Shown in pieces: positions 22,030-29,531 of a DNA stretch of 46,919 bases; the first letter of the stretch is position 1, and the number at the start of each line of letters is the position of its first letter. Origin of the DNA: an uncultured Candidatus Saccharibacteria bacterium (GTDB taxonomy: Bacteria; Patescibacteriota; Saccharimonadia; Saccharimonadales; Saccharimonadaceae); NCBI GenBank assembly GCA_938036915.1, contig CALHVV010000029.1:1-46919 (forward strand). The letters run 5' to 3'. The translations under genes and the position numbers were made by a program. Below the pieces are notes generated by a model that had not been told where the DNA came from, did no database searches, and was given only the letters and a program-made list of their open reading frames with translations.

Positions 22030-24519
22030 ATGGAAGATGATTTTGCAGATTTTATTAGTCATTTGAGTGACGATGCTCGCCTGAGTGTCCAGTACGCTGA
22101 TGCAATAGCCCGTGGGTACGGCAACCCTTATATTGGGACCGAACACCTGCTCCTTGGTATCCTGAGCCAAAGCGCTAGCCTGGGCACTAAGGTACTGGCC
22201 GATGCTGGCATTACGCTACGCCGGGCGGAAGATTCACTTCATCTGCAGCCGCTCAAGAGTATTACGGTGCGGACTGGTGGGGCAACTGGCCTATCTGAGA
22301 CAGCTCTGTTGACGCTCCGGATGGGGTGGGAAATTGCGAAGGAGTATGAACATGATGAGCTTGGCACAGAGCATATTCTCTATAGCTTGCTCAAGCAAAA
22401 TAACGCCCGTGCAACTGTGTTACTACGCGAAATGGGGGCAGATACTGAGGCAATCGTCCGCAACCTCGAAGCCCACTTTGATGATATGCGCGAAGAGAGC
22501 CATGGTGGCACGAGCACCCGCACCGACACGAAGCGGCGGCCAATGCCGCGCGGTGGCAGTGCCCTCAGCAAATACAGCACTGACCTCACGGCTAAGGCGG
22601 CCGATGGCGAGCTAGATACCGTGGTGGGGCGAGCGCGCGAGACCGAGCGCCTTGTAACGATTCTCAGCCGCCGCACCAAGAATAACCCCGTCTTGCTGGG
22701 TGAGCCAGGGGTTGGTAAGACGGCCATCGTTGAAGGTCTCGCGCAGCGGATTGTCCGCGAGGATGTGCCAGATAATCTGCTCGACAAGCGAGTGGTTATG
22801 CTCGATATGACGGCAATTGTGGCTGGTACTAAATACCGTGGGCAGTTCGAGGAGCGGCTGACGGCACTGATCCGCGAGATTACCAAGCAGGGCAACATCA
22901 TTGCCTTTATCGATGAATTGCACATGCTTGTAGGAGCTGGCTCGGCAGAGGGCGGAGCGATGGACGCAGCTAATATCCTCAAGCCAGCGCTAGCCCGAGG
23001 TGAGTTGCACCTCATCGGTGCGACGACGCTGGAGGAATATCGCAAGCATATCGAGAAAGACAGCGCACTGGAGCGTCGCTTCCAGACAGTGCTCGTTAAG
23101 GAGCCAAGCGTGAAGGATACGGTAGCAATCCTCAAAGGGTTGCGCAGCTACTACGAGAAGCACCACGGGGTGAAGATCAGCGATGAGGTGATCGAGTCAG
23201 CGGTATATATGAGTGACCGCTATGTAGCTGATCGCTTTATGCCTGATAAGGCGATTGATGTGATTGATGAAGCAGCAGCGCTAGTACGCGTTAAGAAGGG
23301 ACATAAGCCAAGCAAGCAGCGCGAGTATGTCCGCGAGCTCAAGGCGCTCAACGAGAAGATGGAAGACGCCGTGGCAGCAGAAGACTACGAGCGTGCTGCT
23401 CTCTATAAGCAGCGCATTAGCCAATTGACTGACCAACTCGAGCAGGCCCGCCGCGAGCAAGGTCGCAAAACTCCACTAGTACTCACCGAGGATCATATTG
23501 CTCATGCTATTGCTGTGATGACACACATCCCAGTTGAGAAAGTCCGCACAAGTGAGGCGAAGCTGCTGCGTAATCTTGAGAAACATCTTGGGAAATATCT
23601 GATTGGCCAGGAAGAAGCAGTCGGCAAAGTTGCTCGGGCTATTCGGCGCAGTCGTAGTGGGGTGGCGAGCAGCCAGCGGCCGATCGGTAGCTTTGTCTTT
23701 ATGGGGCCAACCGGTGTCGGCAAGACCGAGCTGGCGCGCGTGCTTGCTCGTGAGGTGTTTGGCTCGGATGACGCACTGATTAAGATCGATATGAGTGAGT
23801 TTGGCGAGAAGCATACCGCGAGCCGGCTTGTTGGTGCGCCTGCTGGCTATGTAGGCTACGACGATGGCGGCAAATTGACAGATAAGGTGCGGCGTCAACC
23901 CTATAGTGTGGTGTTGTTTGATGAAATTGAAAAGGCTCACCCCGATATCTTCCAGATGTTGCTGCAGCTCCTTGAAGATGGCACACTGACTGACTCGACT
24001 GGCCGTGTTGTGAGCTTCCGTAACACGATCATCATCCTTACCAGCAATCTTGGAGCAGACAAAATGCAGCACAATCGCAGCCTCGGCTTCCAGGCCAAAC
24101 TGGCCGACGAGGACGATACAGCACAGCAGCAGCGACGCAACGAGTCGTATACTCGCGAGGCACTGGAGCGCTTCATGCGGCCAGAGCTAATCAATCGGTT
24201 TGATGCGATCATCACCTTCCGCCCGCTTACCAAACCAGAGGTTGGGAAGATATTCGACTTGCAGATCGCTGAGCTCAACCGGCGTTTGGCGCGCCAGAGC
24301 CTTGCCGTCAAGGTGCTGCCAGCAGCAAAGCGACGGTTGATCGCTCAGGGCTACAGCCACACCTTTGGGGCGAGGCCGCTGCGGCGCACAATTGAGGATG
24401 AGCTGGAGCACCGCCTTGCGGAGGGGATCTTGGCCCATCACTACGCCAAAGGGTCGGTCTTGACAGTTGGAGTACGAAAAGGGGAGCTGACGATTGACGC
24501 ACGTAGCGAAAAGGCCTAA
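22030..24519 (+). CDS. clpC: ClpC-type AAA+ unfoldase
   Basis: An 829-residue Hsp100 ATPase that unfolds proteins for ClpP or for refolding. The N-terminal Clp repeat domain (about 1-145, including YIGTEHLLLGIL and ELGTEHILYSLL) is followed by AAA1 with Walker A GEPGVGKT near 223-231 and Walker B IIAFIDELHML, a UVR motif region near 431-470 (EKMEDAVAAEDYERAALYKQ) that marks ClpC rather than ClpA or ClpB, and AAA2 with GPTGVGKTELA near 558 and the C-terminal D2-small domain. Start at 22030 is set by TTTTGGAGG; a TTG at 21961 would fall inside the promoter. It is the first gene of a four-gene operon under HrcA/CIRCE. Confidence 0.97.
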   Translation: MEDDFADFISHLSDDARLSVQYADAIARGYGNPYIGTEHLLLGILSQSASLGTKVLADAGITLRRAEDSLHLQPLKSITVRTGGATGLSETALLTLRMGWEIAKEYEHDELGTEHILYSLLKQNNARATVLLREMGADTEAIVRNLEAHFDDMREESHGGTSTRTDTKRRPMPRGGSALSKYSTDLTAKAADGELDTVVGRARETERLVTILSRRTKNNPVLLGEPGVGKTAIVEGLAQRIVREDVPDNLLDKRVVMLDMTAIVAGTKYRGQFEERLTALIREITKQGNIIAFIDELHMLVGAGSAEGGAMDAANILKPALARGELHLIGATTLEEYRKHIEKDSALERRFQTVLVKEPSVKDTVAILKGLRSYYEKHHGVKISDEVIESAVYMSDRYVADRFMPDKAIDVIDEAAALVRVKKGHKPSKQREYVRELKALNEKMEDAVAAEDYERAALYKQRISQLTDQLEQARREQGRKTPLVLTEDHIAHAIAVMTHIPVEKVRTSEAKLLRNLEKHLGKYLIGQEEAVGKVARAIRRSRSGVASSQRPIGSFVFMGPTGVGKTELARVLAREVFGSDDALIKIDMSEFGEKHTASRLVGAPAGYVGYDDGGKLTDKVRRQPYSVVLFDEIEKAHPDIFQMLLQLLEDGTLTDSTGRVVSFRNTIIILTSNLGADKMQHNRSLGFQAKLADEDDTAQQQRRNESYTREALERFMRPELINRFDAIITFRPLTKPEVGKIFDLQIAELNRRLARQSLAVKVLPAAKRRLIAQGYSHTFGARPLRRTIEDELEHRLAEGILAHHYAKGSVLTVGVRKGELTIDARSEKA

Positions 24520-25492
24520 GCGCCTCCTCTCAACACTGGTCGGTCTGGTGATGATCGGTGGCATGGCCTGGGCTGGGCTGACCTATGGCCCAGAGCTCTA
24601 CGATGCTGCAGTGGCGAGCCGGTACCAGCCCGATAGTGCAATGCAAGCGGTGATTGACCAGCTTGAGCTGACGGACAAAGGTCGGCAGCTGCTCTATGCG
24701 AGTCAGCCACAATTGCAGGACAAGGCTGAGTTTAACAAAAGCTGCAAATCGACTGAGCGCACAGCCGCTATCCTTGGTTGCTACCACTTGCGCCGGATTT
24801 ACGTCTACAATGTGCAGAATCAAGAACTAACTAACGCCGAGCCCGTCACGACGGCGCACGAGCTCTTGCACGCTGCATATGAGCGGCTTGGCCCGGGCGA
24901 GCGGCACCGGATCGACCAACTTATCGAAGCAGAGTACGCCAAGATCAAGACCAACCCGGTCATCGCCTCAATGGTCAAGTACTACGACCAGGCTGAGCCA
25001 GGCGAGCGTAATAATGAGCTTCATTCTATTATTGGCACGCAGATTGGTACAATCAGCAGCGAGTTAGAGCAGCACTATGGTCGGTATTTTCGTAACCGTG
25101 CGGCGATCGTCGCACGTAGCGATGCTTACCAAGCTGTCTTTGACAAAGTCGATCAAGAAGCCAAAGCGCTCAGCAAGGCAATCAACCAAGAAGCTACCCA
25201 GCTCCCCACTGACCAAGCACAGTACAAAGAGATGGCTGAGCAGCTGTCGGCTGATATCAAGGTATTTAATGCCAGAGCCCAAAATGGTGGCTTTCGCGAT
25301 GATGCATCATTTCAGGCAGCGCGCAAGAAGCTCTTGGCACGCCAGCGAGCACTTGAGGCACAGCGGCTCGCGATTAATCAGCGCGTTGAGATATATAATG
25401 CGAAGATCACTCGGCTCAATGCCTTGTCGGTACGCGCTAATGAGCTGAACCAAAGCATTAATGGCATTGAGCAGCCTAAGGAGCAAGTGTAG
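24494..25492 (+). CDS. Membrane-anchored putative zinc metallopeptidase (HELLH)
   Basis: A 332-residue protein. An N-terminal anchor, about 11-30 (LLSTLVGLVMIGGMAWAGL), is followed by an exported domain with HELLH at 122-126, the zincin HExxH motif, preceded by TTA and followed by AAYERL. Glu 175 in NNELHSIIG, about 50 residues on, is a candidate third zinc ligand as in gluzincins. Cys 84 and Cys 96 may form a disulfide. From about residue 205 to the end it is long coiled coil (Gln/Ala/Lys rich). I do not know a named family. The TTG start has GGGGAG seven bases upstream and overlaps the clpC end by 26 bases; the stop overlaps the radA start. Its place in a heat-shock operon suggests envelope protein quality control. 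Confidence 0.8.
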   Translation: MTHVAKRPKRLLSTLVGLVMIGGMAWAGLTYGPELYDAAVASRYQPDSAMQAVIDQLELTDKGRQLLYASQPQLQDKAEFNKSCKSTERTAAILGCYHLRRIYVYNVQNQELTNAEPVTTAHELLHAAYERLGPGERHRIDQLIEAEYAKIKTNPVIASMVKYYDQAEPGERNNELHSIIGTQIGTISSELEQHYGRYFRNRAAIVARSDAYQAVFDKVDQEAKALSKAINQEATQLPTDQAQYKEMAEQLSADIKVFNARAQNGGFRDDASFQAARKKLLARQRALEAQRLAINQRVEIYNAKITRLNALSVRANELNQSINGIEQPKEQV

Positions 25493-26847
25493 TGGCACGA
25501 GCTCGCACGATATTTGTCTGCCAGCAGTGTGGTGCGCGCTCACCAAAGTGGACGGGCAAGTGTGAGCAATGTGGCCAGTGGAATAGCCTCGTCGAGCAAG
25601 CACCAGCCCCAGTGGGTAAATCGGCTGTGGCACGCAGCGCTGGCCAAGGTACGTTGCTACAGCCGCGGCCAATCACTGCTGCAAGCCAGGATGAGCCAGC
25701 AGCTCGGCTTGCAACGGGCATTGCCGATCTTGATGCAGTGCTGGGTGGTGGTATTTTGCCGGGTGGTGTGCTTCTCTTGGCGGGGCAACCGGGTATAGGC
25801 AAGAGCACTCTCTTGCTCCAAGTCGCGCATGCGGTTGCGCAGCAGCAAGCGGTGCTCTATATCAGCGGTGAGGAGTCGGCTGGGCAGGTAGCGCTGCGAG
25901 CGACGCGACTGGGTGCCGACCAGCACGAGGCATTGTCTTTTGCCGCAAGTACGAGCGCCGATGATATTGCGGCTACCATCCGTACCGGTCAATACCAGCT
26001 GGTAATTGTCGATTCAATTCAGACGTTGAGTCTGGCTGAGATCACCAGTGCACCAGGCACTGTAAGCCAAATTACTAACGCCAGCAACGTTATTATTCAA
26101 GCGGCCAAGCAATCAGGGACGGCGGTAGTGCTGGTGGGTCATGTGACGAAGGAAGGGTCAATCGCGGGGCCCAAGGTACTTGAGCATCTCGTGGATGTGG
26201 TACTGCAGTTTGAGGGCGATCGCTATGGCGGCTTTAAGGTGGTGCGGGCCATCAAGAATCGCTATGGCAGTACGAATGAAGCGGCGATTTTTGCTATGGG
26301 TGAGCACGGCCTGACAGTGGTCGAGAACCCCTCAGCTGCACTACTTGCTGAGCGCCAAAATGCCGATGGCTCGGTGGTGTTGGCCACCCTTGAGGGTAAC
26401 CGCCCTATCCTTGTCGAGATCCAAGCACTTGTCAATCCAACCCATTTCGGGTATCCTAAGAGGACAGCCAGCGGATTTGATCTCAACCGACTCAACCTTT
26501 TGATCGCTGTCCTCGAGCGGCGCACCAAATTGCAATTATCCGATAAAGATATCTACATCAACGTTGTCGGTGGACTCAAACTGGCTGATCGGGCGGCCGA
26601 CTTAGCCGTCGTCATGGCAATTGCTAGTGCTGCTGCTGGCCGACGCCTTGATGATGGCGTAGTAGTGTTTGGCGAGGTGGGCCTTGGTGGTGAAGTGCGT
26701 AGTGCCCAAGCAGCCGAGCGGCGCATTGCTGAGGCGCAAAAACTCGGCTTCACCAAAGCGATTGCCCCGCATTGTGGCCTTAAGACGCCCTTTATCCATG
26801 ATGTGCGCGATATCCGCAGCGCACTCATTACCTATCTAAAAACATAA
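25492..26847 (+). CDS. radA: DNA repair protein RadA (Sms)
   Basis: A 451-residue branch-migration helicase acting in recombination and, in naturally competent bacteria, in transformation. The N-terminal zinc finger is C10-x2-C13 and C24-x2-C27. Walker A is GQPGIGKS (98-105), the RadA-specific KNRYGSTNE begins near residue 255, and the C-terminal Lon-like P5 domain ends the protein (ADLAVVMAIASAA region). It begins with GTG, overlapping the upstream stop by one base (TAGTG), with AAGGAG eight bases before, so it is translationally coupled to the metallopeptidase. It is the third gene of the CIRCE-controlled operon, as in the clpC-radA block of Firmicutes. Confidence 0.97.
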   Translation: MARARTIFVCQQCGARSPKWTGKCEQCGQWNSLVEQAPAPVGKSAVARSAGQGTLLQPRPITAASQDEPAARLATGIADLDAVLGGGILPGGVLLLAGQPGIGKSTLLLQVAHAVAQQQAVLYISGEESAGQVALRATRLGADQHEALSFAASTSADDIAATIRTGQYQLVIVDSIQTLSLAEITSAPGTVSQITNASNVIIQAAKQSGTAVVLVGHVTKEGSIAGPKVLEHLVDVVLQFEGDRYGGFKVVRAIKNRYGSTNEAAIFAMGEHGLTVVENPSAALLAERQNADGSVVLATLEGNRPILVEIQALVNPTHFGYPKRTASGFDLNRLNLLIAVLERRTKLQLSDKDIYINVVGGLKLADRAADLAVVMAIASAAAGRRLDDGVVVFGEVGLGGEVRSAQAAERRIAEAQKLGFTKAIAPHCGLKTPFIHDVRDIRSALITYLKT

Positions 26848-26860
26848 CAAAAGGAACAAC

Positions 26861-28045
26861 ATGCAATTATCTACTCTTGTGTTGCTTATCATCACACTTA
26901 TTATCCTTGGCGAAGTCAGTTATCTTCTGGCTCGATTGCCGCGTAACACACTCAAGACGAAGGGGCGAGCACTGTTAGTCGATACGTCGGTGCTAATGGA
27001 TGGCCGCATTACGGCCGTTGCCAAAACAGGATTTATTGGTGACACGCTGGTGATCCCACGGAGTGTGGTGGGCGAGCTGCAATTTTTGGCAGATCATGCC
27101 GACAGCGACAAGCGAGCTCGTGCGCGCTATGGCCTCGACGTCGTGACGGAACTGCAGGCGATGGACGAAGTTGAGGTAGAGCTCTTGCAGGATGGCAGCA
27201 AAGCACGTGAAGGGGTTGATGAGCGACTGCTGAGCCTGGCCAAGCAGCATGGCGCGTGGCTGCTCACGATTGATTATAATCTCAATAAAGTTGCCGCTGT
27301 GGAGGGGATTGGCGTGCTCAATATCAATGAGCTGGCGCAAAGCATCCGGATGGCGCATTTGCCTGGTGAGCACCTGACGCTAGCGCTCCTCCAGAAGGGC
27401 CAGGATGCTCATCAGGCGGTTGGGCATTTGCCAGATGGCACAATGGTGGTCGTAGAGCAAGCCAGCAGCCAGCTGGGCCGCACCTGTGAAGTGGAGATTA
27501 TTCGCAACCTCCAGACTGCTGCAGGCAAGATGATCTTTGCCAAGCTCGTCAAAAAGCCAGCAACTCAGCCGGCCAAAACTCACTCAGCTGAAACACCATC
27601 GAAAAAAGCAGTAGCGCAAGAAGAGCCGGCTACTCAATTAACTACTCAGCCCAAACCAGCAAAGACCTCGCGCTCTCGCCAACCAGCGCAGGCTCGTGTT
27701 ACCACAGCTCCAGCAGAAAAAACAGACAAGAAAAATGACCAGCCAGCCTCAAGTCAGCCCCAGCGAACGGCGCGTGTGGCTCGTGAGAAAACAAAGCCAG
27801 CAGAGCAACCACAATCAAAGCAGCTAGCCAAGCGTACCTCTCGCGCGCGAGCCACTACGGCTCCGAAATCTCCGCAGGCTGCTTCATCTTCTCAATCCGG
27901 ACATGCCAAGCAGCCAACAACGGGCCGCACCTCACAAGCAACCACGCAAGCTACCTCCAAAAAACGAACTACTCGCTCGCCATCACGTCGCCGTGTTGAC
28001 CACGAAGCAGCGCTGCTTGATTTGGTAAAAAAGCAGACGGATTAG
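26861..28045 (+). CDS. PIN-TRAM protein (YacL-like) with low-complexity tail
   Basis: A 394-residue protein related to B. subtilis YacL. One N-terminal transmembrane helix (4-25) is followed by a PIN nuclease domain with acidic residues D41 (in LLVDTSVLMD), E72, D120 and D138 (TIDYN), then a TRAM RNA-binding domain (about 165-230; GHLPDGTMVVVEQA). Unlike YacL it has only one membrane helix rather than an N-terminal bundle. Residues about 232-394 are a Lys/Ala/Thr/Gln/Ser/Pro tail of repeating character, strongly basic and probably disordered, able to bind nucleic acid. It follows radA by 13 bases with AAAAGGAAC as ribosome site. In Firmicutes disA sits between radA and yacL; here it is missing. 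Probably a membrane-bound ribonuclease. Confidence 0.9.
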   Translation: MQLSTLVLLIITLIILGEVSYLLARLPRNTLKTKGRALLVDTSVLMDGRITAVAKTGFIGDTLVIPRSVVGELQFLADHADSDKRARARYGLDVVTELQAMDEVEVELLQDGSKAREGVDERLLSLAKQHGAWLLTIDYNLNKVAAVEGIGVLNINELAQSIRMAHLPGEHLTLALLQKGQDAHQAVGHLPDGTMVVVEQASSQLGRTCEVEIIRNLQTAAGKMIFAKLVKKPATQPAKTHSAETPSKKAVAQEEPATQLTTQPKPAKTSRSRQPAQARVTTAPAEKTDKKNDQPASSQPQRTARVAREKTKPAEQPQSKQLAKRTSRARATTAPKSPQAASSSQSGHAKQPTTGRTSQATTQATSKKRTTRSPSRRRVDHEAALLDLVKKQTD

Positions 28046-28205
28046 TAGTTTATATTTCTTAGCTGAAGGTGTACATAGATAAGCGTATCATGACGAGGCC
28101 AGAAGTCGTTCCAATTCATGCGCGAGCACCATGGCTTGAAGATTAGACTGTCTCAGGAGGGATTATTACAAAGCTAGCAGGTAGCAAAAAGGTATTGTTT
28201 GATTT

Positions 28206-28234
28206 TTGATATGTAATTCTCAGGGTGTTATACT
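28206..28234 (+). promoter_or_regulatory. Promoter of the inositol monophosphatase-like gene
   Basis: TTGATA (28206-28211), 17 bases, TATACT (28229-28234). The 160 bases upstream of it, back to 28046, hold no credible gene. Confidence 0.7.
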
Positions 28235-28267
28235 GATAGTAGTAATGCCATGAAAGGGGAAGTAATT

Positions 28268-29092
28268 ATGTATACCTATCGAGACTTTCTCACTACCACC
28301 CTTACCACCGCCGCGAAGATTGCCGTCGCAAACTTTGGCAATCTCTCTCACTCGGTCAAAGCGGGAGATCGTAACCAAGTCTTGACAGAGACCGACCTGG
28401 AGATTGGCCATTTCCTGACGGACGCAATTCGCACAGCATACCCTGACCATAATATCATCGACGAGGAGCTGGGCTGTATCGATAACGGGTCGCGCTACAC
28501 CTGGGTGGTTGACCCGATCGATGGGACGAGTAACTTCGCGGCGGGGCTACCACAGTATGGCATTATGCTTGGGCTGCTCGATCACGACACCCCAGTGGCT
28601 GGTGGCATAGCCCTGCCTGCCTTTGGCGAGCTCTACGTTGCGACCAAGGGCGCGGGTGCCTGGTGTAATGGCCAGAAGATCCGTGTCTCGCACGAAACTG
28701 ACCTTGCTAATAGTCTCGTCGCGTATGGTATTGACGGCCACCCTGAGGATCCAGCCCGGACAAAGCGCGAGGCTGAGCTACTCGGTGCCATCGTCCTCTC
28801 GATCCGTAATCTCCGCTCGTCTAATAGTGTCGTCGACCAAACAATGGTTGCGAGGGGTGCCTATGGCGCCTGCGCCAACCAAACAAGCAAGATCTGGGAC
28901 AATGTCGCGCAGCAGATCATTATTGAGGAAGCGGGTGGCATCTATACTGATATTGCTGGCAACCCCATGGATTATCACAATGCCCTGAACCGCTCCCACG
29001 AGAACTTCACCTGGCTAGCGGGAGCGCCGGAGCTGCATCGGCAGTTGGTGAGGGTGGTGAGGCCTTTATTATCTGCCGCATGTAACTGGTAA
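28268..29092 (+). CDS. Inositol monophosphatase-family phosphatase
   Basis: A 274-residue Mg-dependent, Li-sensitive-type sugar phosphatase of the IMPase/SuhB/FBPase fold. Metal-binding motifs: EELG near residue 62, DPIDGTSNFAAGLP near 81-94, and IWDNVAQQIIIEEAGG near 212-227. The substrate could be inositol phosphate, fructose bisphosphate or 3'-phosphoadenosine phosphate; these cannot be told apart by eye. I chose the ATG at 28268 because AAAGGGG is eight bases upstream. An in-frame ATG at 28250, six codons earlier, lies 15 bases after the -10 box and is possible. Monocistronic by context. Confidence 0.9.
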   Translation: MYTYRDFLTTTLTTAAKIAVANFGNLSHSVKAGDRNQVLTETDLEIGHFLTDAIRTAYPDHNIIDEELGCIDNGSRYTWVVDPIDGTSNFAAGLPQYGIMLGLLDHDTPVAGGIALPAFGELYVATKGAGAWCNGQKIRVSHETDLANSLVAYGIDGHPEDPARTKREAELLGAIVLSIRNLRSSNSVVDQTMVARGAYGACANQTSKIWDNVAQQIIIEEAGGIYTDIAGNPMDYHNALNRSHENFTWLAGAPELHRQLVRVVRPLLSAACNW

Positions 29093-29477
29093 GCTTAATT
29101 CGTCCGAGAAGCTGGAGAAATTGTGATGGGTGTGGAGTCTATGATGATTGCGCGAAGGCATGCTGTGAGAGATAATTGGCTAAGGATTCTTGGATGAGCT
29201 AGAATCGCGATGATCGACTCCAAAGCAGATGTATTCTATTTTTAATCGTAAGCTCTAAATTTCTTGATATTCCCATTATGGAGATGCCTAATCCCCCGAT
29301 ATCTTATTCGAAGGGTGTAGGCTATACCACTAAGGGGCAAATAACAGGCTTGGAGTAGATAGATATAGAAGCCTAGATTTAAACTCCATATAGCTGAGAG
29401 TAGTGTGTATTTGTATGTAGCGCGCGCTGCTCAAAACAGAGATAATGCAGTTCCAGTCATGCTAGTAAACTCCACTA
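29093..29477. other. Intergenic region without a recognised gene
   Basis: About 390 AT-rich bases between the stop of the phosphatase gene and the terminator of the penicillin-binding protein gene. Several stop codons occur in all frames. I see no ribosome site, no convincing hairpin and no tRNA-like fold. It could be decayed sequence. Confidence 0.5.
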
Positions 29478-29505
29478 TAAAAAATCCTGCACATACAGTC
29501 GCAGG
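29478..29505 (-). terminator. Terminator of the penicillin-binding protein gene
   Basis: On the minus strand CCTGC (29505-29501), a ten-base loop, GCAGG (29490-29486), then ATTTTTT. It starts about 26 bases after the stop. Confidence 0.75.
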
Positions 29506-29531
29506 GTATTTCATTGTTCTCTACAAACACA

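Noticed and set aside
28250..28270. ATG at 28250 as the start of the inositol monophosphatase-like gene
   Set aside because: The ATG at 28268 has a well-placed AAAGGGG ribosome site; the earlier one has none, though it cannot be excluded.
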